Source: Candidatus Woesearchaeota archaeon
GTDB taxonomy: Archaea > Nanobdellota > Nanobdellia > Woesearchaeales > JAHWIC01
Length of the DNA stretch: 64,000 nt
Reading direction: 5' to 3'
Assembly (NCBI GenBank): GCA_019322485.1
Contig: JAHWIK010000033.1
Location: 42,596 to 106,595, forward strand
Part shown: positions 1 through 7,677 of the stretch, in pieces
Numbering within the stretch: position 1 is the first letter of the stretch
Layout of the letters: the number at the start of each line of letters is the position of its first letter
Notes under the pieces: model-generated
Told to the model about the DNA's origin: nothing
Databases searched by the model: none
The model's input: the letters and a program-made list of their open reading frames with translations, nothing else
Position numbers and translations under genes: made by a program

Positions 1-1108
1 CTTTATGGTCCATAACAATAAGAGAGATATGGCCTTTATCGGTCTTGAACATGCCTTCTTCAATAAAGACGTAATACTTGCCGTCTTTATGGATAACAAA
101 GGGGTCTGCCCAAAATCTGTCTTTTGGAGGTATGATTTTCTTGAATGTTCTGAACGAGGGAGACATACTTCCCCCAAGCTCAAACATTAGAATCCATTGC
201 TTTAAAAAATAAGCATCCTTGAGAGTCGCACAGGATACCTTAAAAAGATGCTTAGCGACTAATCTAGTCATTTCAAAATTTCCTGGGTTTGTGTAAAGCT
301 TGCTAGAGTAAATAAATGGATGCTTATTGTCTTCTTCGACTTTTTCAAAGAATTTCTCTCTACCAATTCTATGCAACTCTTCCAACTTTCTAGGGATGAA
401 TGATACTGACTTCCAGAAATTGCCAAGCCTGTTCCTAGCTACGGAAAGGGGATGAGTCAAAGACCAAGATTCATAAATTACTTTCCCGTTATCGAGGTCT
501 TCAGTCAATATCTGCAATACACAACCGGTTATCGGCCAGCCATTGAAAGTTTCCCAGAATCCAGGGGGATTGCCTCTCATTATCGAATTGTCTGCATGGT
601 GATAAGACCAGATTCCATACCTAGCGGCACCTAGTATGCCCCCCCTTAAAATCCTGAACCCCATCCTTATAATTACATCAAGTTTTAAGGACTTTATTTT
701 TTCAATATCTTTTTCATTAAAATAATCTAAAAATTTTTTTCTAATCGGAGTTATCTTAATGGCCGGTATATCAGCTAGAAGCTCTTTTAGCTCTTTTGGG
801 TCCTTTTTCCCATAAACATCTCGGTCAACTCTGGATATTTTATTATCCAACCAGATATAAGAAAAATATACAGCTTTTTTGAGGCTTCTTTTCGGCTTTC
901 CGTAAGTATTGAGAATTATTACTTCTAATCTTGCATAATTGGAGTTTATTATTTTCTCAAGCAGAGCGTACTGCCAGGCATATAGTTCAAAGGAATTCAA
1001 AAACACCCCAACCCGCAGTTTTCCCTTGGGCGTCTCCTTGATTTCCTCAGAGCTGTTTTTTATGTCTGAATTTCTGATTTCCTGCATTTTTATTTCATGT
1101 GGCAGCAT
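1..1108 (-). CDS. Sugar formyltransferase-like protein with C-terminal propeller-like domain (partial)
   Basis: Open reading frame read on the minus strand from the ATG at 1108 and still open at position 1, so its C-terminus lies outside the window (about 369 codons visible). Residues about 145-215 resemble the methionyl-tRNA/sugar N-formyltransferase fold: a YHHADN...RGNPPG segment (about 169-182) and LDNGK (205-209) match the family's N-x-H ... LDTGD active-site pattern. The usual catalytic Asn appears as Ser while His and Asp are kept. From about residue 330 an RFWADPF...YVFIEE segment resembles the beta-propeller domain often attached to such enzymes. Expected role: N10-formyl-THF-dependent formylation of an amino sugar in the glycan. 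The upstream stop in frame and the promoter at 1181-1196 support this start. Confidence 0.7.
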   Translation of the reverse strand, partial: MLPHEIKMQEIRNSDIKNSSEEIKETPKGKLRVGVFLNSFELYAWQYALLEKIINSNYARLEVIILNTYGKPKRSLKKAVYFSYIWLDNKISRVDRDVYGKKDPKELKELLADIPAIKITPIRKKFLDYFNEKDIEKIKSLKLDVIIRMGFRILRGGILGAARYGIWSYHHADNSIMRGNPPGFWETFNGWPITGCVLQILTEDLDNGKVIYESWSLTHPLSVARNRLGNFWKSVSFIPRKLEELHRIGREKFFEKVEEDNKHPFIYSSKLYTNPGNFEMTRLVAKHLFKVSCATLKDAYFLKQWILMFELGGSMSPSFRTFKKIIPPKDRFWADPFVIHKDGKYYVFIEEGMFKTDKGHISLIVMDHK

Positions 1109-1180
1109 TATATTTGTTTGGTTATCTTTTTAGTGTAGTACAATCAACCCAACAACCGCACAACCCAGGTTTTTTGTTTA

Positions 1181-1196
1181 ATATTTAAATGTTTTC
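1181..1196 (-). promoter_or_regulatory. BRE/TATA promoter of the formyltransferase gene
   Basis: Read on the minus strand, CGAAAAC is followed by ATTTAAATAT, the same BRE+TATA layout seen before other genes here. The start of transcription would fall near 1157, leaving an untranslated leader of about 50 bases before the ATG at 1108. This suggests the gene can be transcribed apart from rfbH. Confidence 0.5.
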
Positions 1197-1223
1197 GCCC
1201 TAACATACATAAAATGTCTGTGG

Positions 1224-2537
1224 TTAGTTCTGTTCACTGAAATACTGCTCAAAGCGGGAGACAACAAACTTTTTCATTTGTTCTGTTAATCCTGGGTGCA
1301 CCCCTACAAAGAATGACCTATTCATAATCGTGTCCGAATTGGTAAGTTCGCCATAAATCCTATGTTTTATATCTTTAAACCCAGGATGCTTCAGTATATT
1401 TCCTGCAAACACCTTCCTAGTCTCAATATTTGCGCTCTCCAAGAAACCTATCAACTTATTGGGGTCTACATCCTCTTTTACTGTTATAGGAAATGCAAAC
1501 CAAGAAGGATTTGCCTTTTTATTCCATTTAGGTAATATAAGATGGTCTTCAAATTTCTTGAGGTGCTTATAGAAGTAGGAAAAATTGTTTCTTCTTGCTT
1601 CTATAAATGGTTTTATCTTATCCATCTGGGCTAATCCTATTGCTGCTTGCATGTCTGTAGCCTTAAGATTATAACCTATATTAGAATAAACATACTTATG
1701 ATCATATCCAAAAGGCAGACTACCATACTGCCCGCTGAACCGCTTACCACAGGCGTTACTTTGGCCAGGTTCACAATAGCAGTCTCTCCCCCAATCCCTT
1801 AGAGAGCGAATAATTCTTATAAATTTAGCATCATTAATAACCACACACCCTCCCTCTCCTGTGGTTATATGGTGTGGTGGATAAAAACTCAAAGACGCCA
1901 TCTTTCCAAAAGTCCCTACTTCTTTGTTATTATAAGTTGTGCCGAGAGTGTCGCAGCAGTCCTCAATCAAAACTAAGTTATGTCTTTCTATAATCTCTGC
2001 TATTTTATCCATATCACAAGGATTTCCCAATGTATGGGGTATGAATATAGCTCTTGTTTTTGGACTGATAGCTCCTTCTATGAGATTGGAGTCAATATTA
2101 TAAGTACCAATTTGGCAATCGACAAAAACAGGGGTGAATTGATTCTGTATAATCGGCGCTAGTGTTGTAGGGAATGTCACGGCAGGAGTAATTATCTCAT
2201 CGCCGGGCTTAAGGTGTTCACTGTACTGAGAAGATGCCAAAGCAGATACCATAAGGAGATTAGCTGAAGATCCTGAATTTACCATTAAGGAAGCCTTGGC
2301 TCCAAAGAAGTCACGCACTCTGGTTTCAAATTTTCTTGAATAAGGGCCTGCTGTAAGCCAGAAGTCCAAAGCAGAGTCCACTAGATTTTGCATCTCTTTT
2401 TCATCAAAGAGTCTACAAGAATAATTTATCTTTGTCTCTCCAGGCTCAAACACCTTTTCTGCATGCTTTAGACCATAGTAATCCTTAACCAATTCCAAAA
2501 TTCGCTGTTTAATATCCTCCCCCTCACCTTCAGACAT
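1224..2537 (-). CDS. rfbH: CDP-4-keto-6-deoxy-D-glucose 3-dehydrase (E1), RfbH/AscC type
   Basis: PMP-dependent iron-sulfur enzyme that removes the C3 hydroxyl of CDP-4-keto-6-deoxyglucose, the committed step to 3,6-dideoxyhexoses. The 437-residue protein has the DegT aminotransferase fold. The usual PLP lysine is replaced by His in SFYPPHH (H222), the E1 hallmark. The cysteines C195-X57-C253-X-C255-X7-C263 reproduce the E1 [2Fe-2S] motif exactly, and the DWGRDC...CGKRF stretch is typical of RfbH. I chose the ATG at 2537 because GGTGGTGAT just upstream is a good Shine-Dalgarno; an in-frame TTG at 2552 is the alternative. It lies 44 bases after the reductase gene, probably in one operon. The electron-donating E3 reductase is not seen in the window. 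Confidence 0.92.
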   Translation of the reverse strand: MSEGEGEDIKQRILELVKDYYGLKHAEKVFEPGETKINYSCRLFDEKEMQNLVDSALDFWLTAGPYSRKFETRVRDFFGAKASLMVNSGSSANLLMVSALASSQYSEHLKPGDEIITPAVTFPTTLAPIIQNQFTPVFVDCQIGTYNIDSNLIEGAISPKTRAIFIPHTLGNPCDMDKIAEIIERHNLVLIEDCCDTLGTTYNNKEVGTFGKMASLSFYPPHHITTGEGGCVVINDAKFIRIIRSLRDWGRDCYCEPGQSNACGKRFSGQYGSLPFGYDHKYVYSNIGYNLKATDMQAAIGLAQMDKIKPFIEARRNNFSYFYKHLKKFEDHLILPKWNKKANPSWFAFPITVKEDVDPNKLIGFLESANIETRKVFAGNILKHPGFKDIKHRIYGELTNSDTIMNRSFFVGVHPGLTEQMKKFVVSRFEQYFSEQN

Positions 2538-2581
2538 CGCATCACCACCCAAGTAGCTTTTAACTTACTAAAATTCAAGCC

Positions 2582-3529
2582 CTATTGATATAAACACGCA
2601 TATTTCTTAAACCATGAATAACTTTTTTGTATTCCCTGCCTGATGTTGTGCTTTGGTCCCCACCCAGCATCTAAGTGTATGTTCCTAAAACTGGCCCTCC
2701 ACATTGTAGGTTCATAAGCTCTGATTAATTTAGCATTATATTTTGGAATAATTTTGGTCTTAGTTACTTTAGACACTATCTCAACTAATTCAGCTATTGA
2801 ATATTGCCTATCCGAAGCCACATTGTAAATTTTATTAAAAGTTTTTTGGTTGTTTGTTACATCTAAATAGGCATTTGCAATATCACCTACATATACAAAA
2901 TTTCGCACTGCCCCAGGTGTCGATAAAACCGGGCGGCGATTTCTAATACATGACATCAATAACGTCGGAATAAGGCGCTTATCATCTTCGTAAGGCCCGT
3001 ACGCAGTAAATGGCCTCAATATGGTGATTGGTAAATTGTGAGCAGTGCTCTGTTCCTTACAATAGAGTGTACTTGCAGCTTTAAATACTGCATAATCTGT
3101 CTCAGGCTCTAAATGACTGGATTCTTTAATAAGTTCCTTTTTAGAGCCATATTCAAAACAGGACCCTGTGTGGATGAAATGGTCAAAACCTATTTTTTTA
3201 CATGCCTCCAACAAATTTATTGTGGCATCAAGATTTATTTCTTTTATAAGATTTAGATTCTTTTGGTGAGGGTATACCCCATATGACGCTAAGTGATATA
3301 TGATTTGAGGTCTAATCTGTTTTATAACTCCATAAAGCCTTTTTGCGTCAGTAAGATCTACACAATGTACATTAATTTTGTTAAAAATATCCTTTATTCT
3401 CCAGATGTTAGACTGTCTTCTAATAATGACTTCAGGTCTAGCCCCGCGATTAACAAGTTCTCTTAGCAGGTTAGAACCAATAAATCCTGTTGCTCCGGTT
3501 ATAAGTACACGTTTATTACCCACACGCAT
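2582..3529 (-). CDS. SDR-family NDP-sugar reductase/epimerase, probable CDP-abequose/paratose synthase
   Basis: Extended short-chain dehydrogenase of 315 residues: NAD(P)-binding GATGFIG near the N-terminus, the catalytic Thr/Ser region TGSCFEYG, and the Tyr-Lys pair in DYAVFK. Its place directly upstream of rfbH on the same strand makes the C4 ketoreductase of the CDP-3,6-dideoxyhexose pathway (abequose or paratose synthase) the best guess; family membership is sure, substrate is inferred. GGGAGGT (3543-3549) lies about 11 bases before the ATG, and a TATA-like ATTTAAAAA lies at about 3575-3585. The gene is divergent from the AbrB-cytidylyltransferase gene. Confidence 0.8.
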   Translation of the reverse strand: MRVGNKRVLITGATGFIGSNLLRELVNRGARPEVIIRRQSNIWRIKDIFNKINVHCVDLTDAKRLYGVIKQIRPQIIYHLASYGVYPHQKNLNLIKEINLDATINLLEACKKIGFDHFIHTGSCFEYGSKKELIKESSHLEPETDYAVFKAASTLYCKEQSTAHNLPITILRPFTAYGPYEDDKRLIPTLLMSCIRNRRPVLSTPGAVRNFVYVGDIANAYLDVTNNQKTFNKIYNVASDRQYSIAELVEIVSKVTKTKIIPKYNAKLIRAYEPTMWRASFRNIHLDAGWGPKHNIRQGIQKSYSWFKKYACLYQ

Positions 3530-3616
3530 TTTGCTAGCTTACCTCCCTCAAATCCATATTATCCATCCTTTTTAAATTTTTGTCTTTAGATAATATAATA
3601 TGCAAATACAAAAAAC

Positions 3617-3633
3617 CGAAAGCTTTATATATA
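3617..3633 (+). promoter_or_regulatory. BRE/TATA promoter of the AbrB-cytidylyltransferase operon
   Basis: CCGAAAG followed by TTTATATATA (3624-3633) is a near-ideal archaeal BRE+TATA. Transcription would start near 3654, almost at the ATG at 3657, so the mRNA is probably leaderless. Any start codon upstream of the promoter (such as the in-frame ATG at 3600) is therefore unlikely. Confidence 0.7.
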
Positions 3634-3636
3634 ATC

Positions 3637-3653
3637 TACTAGTAACACTAGTA
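3637..3653. promoter_or_regulatory. Perfect 7-3-7 palindrome, candidate operator
   Basis: TACTAGT (3637-3643), AAC, ACTAGTA (3647-3653) form a perfect inverted repeat with a three-base spacer. It lies between the TATA box and the start codon, over the predicted transcription start. Since the gene it controls begins with an AbrB-like DNA-binding domain, it is a natural binding site for that protein acting as its own repressor. The repeat is seen directly; the binding is inferred. Confidence 0.55.
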
Positions 3654-3656
3654 AGA

Positions 3657-4199
3657 ATGAAAAAAATAGTCTGGTTAAACAAATCAAACGGTCAGCTTTG
3701 CATAACTATTCCTAAGAACTCAGGAATAAAAGAAGGAGACATTGTAAGTATTGAAAAGGAGAAAATAAAGAGGGTGGTATACACATATGTAACCGGAGAT
3801 TTATTCCATTACGGTCACCTTAGACTATTGGAAAATGCCAATAAACTTGGAGATTTCCATATTTGTGGTGTGCTAACTGATGAAGCAATAAAATCCTATA
3901 AGAATGAACCTGTCGCAGGATTGAAAGAAAGAATGGCAATAATCTCTTCTCTTAGATGTGTTGACATGGTCATGACCCAATATGATAAAGACCCCACAGA
4001 CAATTTAAAAAAAATTCATAGCCAATTCAAAGGTGCAAAATTAGTCCTTGTCCATGGTTCAAACTGGAAAAAAGTGCCTGGAAGTGATTTTATTAAGAAA
4101 ACTGGTGGGGAGATTGTAAAGCCACCGTTCTATGAAAAGTTATCGACTGATAATATTGTTAAGAAGATACTTAAGAGTTATAAAAATTGGGGGGAATAA
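3657..4199 (+). CDS. AbrB/SpoVT-like DNA-binding domain fused to a cytidylyltransferase
   Basis: Residues 1-38 look like a swapped-hairpin AbrB/MazE domain (ITIPK ... GIKEGDIVSIE). Residues 40-180 are a TagD/GCT-like nucleotidyltransferase with HYGH (51-54) and a late LSTDNIV that corresponds to the ISTTxI motif. These enzymes join CTP to a phospho-alcohol or phospho-sugar. The start at 3657 is set by the promoter at 3617-3633. The fusion suggests a metabolic enzyme that also senses its ligand and binds DNA; the palindrome at 3637-3653 is the obvious target. It is followed one base later by a second cytidylyltransferase and then an organophosphate transporter, so the substrate may be an imported phosphorylated compound such as glycerol 3-phosphate. 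The substrate is not determined. Confidence 0.8.
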   Translation: MKKIVWLNKSNGQLCITIPKNSGIKEGDIVSIEKEKIKRVVYTYVTGDLFHYGHLRLLENANKLGDFHICGVLTDEAIKSYKNEPVAGLKERMAIISSLRCVDMVMTQYDKDPTDNLKKIHSQFKGAKLVLVHGSNWKKVPGSDFIKKTGGEIVKPPFYEKLSTDNIVKKILKSYKNWGE

Positions 4200-4200
4200 T

Positions 4201-4653
4201 ATGAAAAGTACTAAAAAAAAGAGCGGAGAGAAGAACAAAACAACAATTGTATACGCATATGTTTGCGGGGATATAATCCACGAAGGGCACTTATTGCAGC
4301 TGGAAAACGGCAAAGCATTAGGTGACAAACTCATTGTTGGCGTGTTAACAGATGAAGCAGTTATGGAAAAGAAACCAAGGCCAATAGTGTCTTTTAGGGA
4401 AAGACTTAGGTTAATCCAATCTCTTAAGTGCGTTGATTGCGCAGTTCCGCAAGAAAATTATTCTCCATTGAATAATCTAATTGCACTACAGCCGGATATT
4501 CACATGGAAAGCGCTAGCCATCTAGGGAATAAATATCTTGATGACTTGAAAAAGGTGTTTAAAGGTAGGATCGTAATGACTCCTTATTATCCGGAACAGT
4601 CAAGTACTGCAATAAAAGACAAGATAAAAAAGCATCATAAGAACAATAAATAA
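4201..4653 (+). CDS. Cytidylyltransferase-like protein (TagD/GCT superfamily)
   Basis: 150-residue single-domain nucleotidyltransferase paralogous to the C-terminal part of the preceding gene: IVYAYVCGDIIHEGH carries the HxGH motif, GVLTDEAV and SLKCVD are shared with the neighbour, and the C-terminal QSSTAI replaces ISTTxI. It lacks the AbrB domain. GGGGGG six bases upstream of the ATG at 4201 marks the start; a longer in-frame reading from 4132 would overlap the previous gene heavily. It may form a hetero-oligomer with the previous protein or use a related phospho-alcohol. Family is certain, substrate unknown. Confidence 0.8.
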   Translation: MKSTKKKSGEKNKTTIVYAYVCGDIIHEGHLLQLENGKALGDKLIVGVLTDEAVMEKKPRPIVSFRERLRLIQSLKCVDCAVPQENYSPLNNLIALQPDIHMESASHLGNKYLDDLKKVFKGRIVMTPYYPEQSSTAIKDKIKKHHKNNK

Positions 4654-4669
4654 TAAAGGGTGTTAAGAA

Positions 4670-5944
4670 ATGAATACAAAACAAAAATTCGCCTATTGGA
4701 GAAAAAGAATCCTTTTTACAACTTGGATAACTTACGCTTTATTTTATTTTGGAAGAGTAAATATGTCTATTGCTATTCCTGGTATTATTGAGGAATTTGG
4801 CATTTCTAAAACAGCAATAGGTGTTGTTCTAACAGCTCTTTTTACAATGTATGCAGTTGGCCAGTTCATTAATGGCCAGCTTGGTGATAAATTTGGTGCA
4901 AAAAAGATTGTAAGTTTGGGTATTCTAGCATCGGCAATTATAAACATAATATTTGGATTCACAAATGGTATATTAGCCAGTATGATCCTGTTGTGGGGTA
5001 TCAATGGTTATGTGCAGTCCATGGGTTGGGCTCCTACAGTAAAGACAGTTGCAAACTGGTTCCCACGGCAATTAAGAGGCAGAGCCTCAGGAATATTAGG
5101 AAGTTCGTATATAATTGGCTCTGCAGGCTCGTGGGCATTATCGGGTTTCTTAGTAGGCTTATTGGGATGGAGATGGGCTTTCTGGGTACCGGGTTTAATA
5201 TTAGTCTTAGGAGGAATACACAACTTTATTAGAGTAAGAAATGCCCCAGAAGAGGCTGGTTTGCCAACACTAGAAGACCATGAAAAAGGCCTCAAAGAGT
5301 CAAAGGCAAAATCTGATTATCACTTAGGATTCCTCCACACAATCAAATCAGTGTTAACAAGGAAAAGGATATGGGCAGCAGCATTTGCACTATTTGGCCT
5401 GAATATTGTAAGATATGGTTTTCTTAGCTGGGCTCCAACTTTTTTCTTTGAGGTTCAGGGAGCAACAATATCCACGGCAGCCTATAAAGCCATGATAATA
5501 CCCCTTGCAGGCTCATTGGGTGCTATTTGCGCAGGATGGATGTCTGACAAGGTCTTTAAATCGAGAAGAGCCCCTATAGCTATGATAATGCTCATATTAT
5601 TGGCTGTATGCAGTCTAATTTATCCTATACTTCCTGCAGGGAGGTGGATGTTAAGTTTAGTATTCTTGGCTGCCATAGGGTTCTTAACATATGGGCCCCA
5701 TGTTATGATAGTTGCTTCAATGCCAATGGATTTTGGAACAAGAAAAGCAGCAGCATCAGCAACTGGTTTTATTGATGGTTGGGGTTATATAGGTGCTGCC
5801 CTGACAGGAGTCGGAACAGGATTCTTAATAGACAACTTTGGCTGGCACTATTCCTTTTATTTCTGGATATTGGGAGCATTAGGAGCAGCAGCAATAATGG
5901 CAGTACTCTGGAAGTACGGGCCGGTTGAGAGTAAGTATCATTAA
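4670..5944 (+). CDS. MFS organophosphate:phosphate antiporter, GlpT/UhpT-like
   Basis: 424-residue protein with about twelve hydrophobic segments. The N-terminal FYFGRVNMSIAIP and the mid-protein NIVRYGFLSWAPTFFFE closely match the organophosphate:Pi antiporter family (GlpT, UhpT), including the conserved Arg of each half that binds the phosphate. It would import glycerol 3-phosphate, a hexose phosphate or a similar compound in exchange for phosphate. It is the third gene of the cytidylyltransferase operon (16-base gap), suggesting imported phosphoester is activated with CTP. The exact substrate is not set by the sequence. Confidence 0.85.
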   Translation: MNTKQKFAYWRKRILFTTWITYALFYFGRVNMSIAIPGIIEEFGISKTAIGVVLTALFTMYAVGQFINGQLGDKFGAKKIVSLGILASAIINIIFGFTNGILASMILLWGINGYVQSMGWAPTVKTVANWFPRQLRGRASGILGSSYIIGSAGSWALSGFLVGLLGWRWAFWVPGLILVLGGIHNFIRVRNAPEEAGLPTLEDHEKGLKESKAKSDYHLGFLHTIKSVLTRKRIWAAAFALFGLNIVRYGFLSWAPTFFFEVQGATISTAAYKAMIIPLAGSLGAICAGWMSDKVFKSRRAPIAMIMLILLAVCSLIYPILPAGRWMLSLVFLAAIGFLTYGPHVMIVASMPMDFGTRKAAASATGFIDGWGYIGAALTGVGTGFLIDNFGWHYSFYFWILGALGAAAIMAVLWKYGPVESKYH

Positions 5945-5955
5945 ATAAAACTTAA

Positions 5956-5967
5956 TTTTTATTTTTT
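5956..5967. terminator. T-tract at the end of converging operons
   Basis: TTTTT-A-TTTTTT lies just after the transporter stop and overlaps the end of the converging gene. Archaeal transcription commonly ends at such T-runs. No stem-loop is obvious. Confidence 0.3.
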
Positions 5968-6843
5968 CATCATATCTGCCAAGAAACCGAATAAAGATAT
6001 CTGTATGCCAACCATAACCAACAATAACATAAGGAATATTAAACCAAGATGGCCTGTAATGCCAGTTGTAAAATGCAAGTATACAAACCATAAACCTATC
6101 AAACAGCCGATACCAAAAAATAATCCGCCTATAATCCCAAAAAACTTCAAAGGCTCATAATCTCTGTAGATCCTCAAAATACTCGTCCAAGCTTTAAATG
6201 CATACTCAAACGGATTCTTCATTAATCTGCTTTTTCCTTCTTTTCTTTTTGCAAAGTAAACAGGCACTTCCACTATCTTAAATTTTTGTTTAACAGCCCT
6301 TATTACCTGTTCTTGCGTGTATGTATGCGTCGAGATGATAGGTATCTTCCTTGCTACCTCTTTTGTAAAAGCCCTAAAACCAGTCTGGGCATCTGTTATC
6401 TTTGACCTTGTTACCTGCGAAACAACAGCAGAAAAAGCCTTATTGCCTAATCTCTTAATTAAAGGCATACTCTCAATTTTACCTTTAAACCTAGAGCCAA
6501 GAACCAAATCAGAGCCTTTTTCCACCTCTTTGATCAGCAGAGGAATTTCTTTTGCCAGATATTGGCCATCTGCATCAGTATGAACTATGATATCTGCCCC
6601 TATTTCTAAGCATTTTTGCATCTCTGTCTTAAAAGTCTCAGCTAATCCATAATTTTTTGGATGAGCGTGCACAACAGCACCAGCTTTCTTCGCTATTTCT
6701 GCAGTAGAATCCTTGCTGCCATCATCAACAACAACTATCTGATAATCATATTTAGCTTCATCCATAACGGATTTAACGCCTTTTATTACATTACCTATTG
6801 TTTTTTCCTCATTATATGCTGGAATAGCAGTTATTATCTTCAT
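5959..6843 (-). CDS. GT2 glycosyltransferase, polyprenyl-phosphate sugar synthase (DPM1/GtrB-like) with two C-terminal TM segments
   Basis: 294 residues. The GT-A domain has IPAYNEEKTI at the start, VVVDDGSKD at about 37-45 and the metal-binding HTDADGQ at about 88-94, followed by a TDAQTGFRAF acceptor-side motif. Two hydrophobic helices at about 234-258 and 266-288 anchor it in the membrane. Such enzymes move a sugar from NDP-sugar to a polyprenyl phosphate on the cytoplasmic face, giving the donor for GT-C enzymes. It is not in an obvious operon with the next minus-strand gene (29-base gap), though co-transcription is possible. Confidence 0.85.
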   Translation of the reverse strand: MKIITAIPAYNEEKTIGNVIKGVKSVMDEAKYDYQIVVVDDGSKDSTAEIAKKAGAVVHAHPKNYGLAETFKTEMQKCLEIGADIIVHTDADGQYLAKEIPLLIKEVEKGSDLVLGSRFKGKIESMPLIKRLGNKAFSAVVSQVTRSKITDAQTGFRAFTKEVARKIPIISTHTYTQEQVIRAVKQKFKIVEVPVYFAKRKEGKSRLMKNPFEYAFKAWTSILRIYRDYEPLKFFGIIGGLFFGIGCLIGLWFVYLHFTTGITGHLGLIFLMLLLVMVGIQISLFGFLADMMKK

Positions 6844-6872
6844 TTGTATCCGATAATCTTATTTGGTTTAAA

Positions 6873-7613
6873 TTATTTTCTTTTTTTGCATAAAAAGCAA
6901 ACGTGCCAAGTTAAAAATTCATTAAAAATGGGTATTTTAGCAAAATTAAGTGGAGAGAATCTAACCCACTTATCCTGGATTTTGAAGTTTGAGGCAAGTA
7001 ACAAACTTGAAACATCTTTAATTTTCAAAGGATACAACCCCCAAGAACCATAAGTTGTTTCGTAGGACTTAACTTTCTTGTAACCCCTTAAGAAGGTATT
7101 ATGGATCTTTATTGCAAGCTTCTCCCCCAATAGATGAAACGGTTTATACCTATGCCCTCCAAGGGGGGACCAAAAGGGGGGGAAGGTTAGTATTAATGTC
7201 CCCTTATCTTTCAAGACCCTAAAAATTTCATTTAGCATGGGCCTCGGATTTTTTACATGCTCTATAAGACTAAAACAAATAACTAAATCAAATGATTCGC
7301 CTTTGAAAGGAAAATGCCTTGAAGCGTCAAGCTTAACAAATTTAATTTTGGGGTTGGCCTTCAGTGCGTAAGAGGGTTTAGTTAGGTCTGTTGCTACTAA
7401 TTTTTTTGTCTCGCGAGCAAATTTTAGGGAATAACCTCCGCGACCGCAGCCGAGCTCTAATATCCTCTTGTTTTTTATATGCACGCCCCTTGATCTTAGT
7501 TCTTTAATAATTAATTCTGCTTGATAAGCCTGGAACTCAACATAATGTGATTTTGATTCTTTTCTCTTTAAAGAGAATAAAAAGAAGCGCATTAGTTCTT
7601 TAAGGCCAGCCAT
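6873..7613 (-). CDS. Class I SAM-dependent methyltransferase
   Basis: 246 residues with motif I RILELGCGRGGYS near residues 45-60, the acidic VATDL, and ICFSLIEHVKNP, a typical methyltransferase-11 pattern. A C-terminal region of about 80 residues is rich in aromatic and basic residues. Likely methylates a sugar or glycolipid in this island, but the substrate cannot be read from the sequence. Divergent from the GT-C gene at 7678. Confidence 0.8.
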   Translation of the reverse strand: MAGLKELMRFFLFSLKRKESKSHYVEFQAYQAELIIKELRSRGVHIKNKRILELGCGRGGYSLKFARETKKLVATDLTKPSYALKANPKIKFVKLDASRHFPFKGESFDLVICFSLIEHVKNPRPMLNEIFRVLKDKGTLILTFPPFWSPLGGHRYKPFHLLGEKLAIKIHNTFLRGYKKVKSYETTYGSWGLYPLKIKDVSSLLLASNFKIQDKWVRFSPLNFAKIPIFNEFLTWHVCFLCKKRK

Positions 7614-7640
7614 GTTTAACTGAGACTAAATAATAAAGTA

Positions 7641-7648
7641 TTTAAATA
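7641..7648 (+). promoter_or_regulatory. TATA box before the GT-C pair
   Basis: TTTAAATA lies about 33 bases upstream of the ATG at 7678, so transcription should begin a few bases before or at the start codon. Confidence 0.5.
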
Positions 7649-7677
7649 GATTTCTAGTAATCGACTGAGAAGACCAA

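Noticed and set aside
3600..3656. 19-codon N-terminal extension of the AbrB-cytidylyltransferase
   Set aside because: It would cover the BRE/TATA box and the palindrome; the protein from 3657 starts exactly with the AbrB-like domain.
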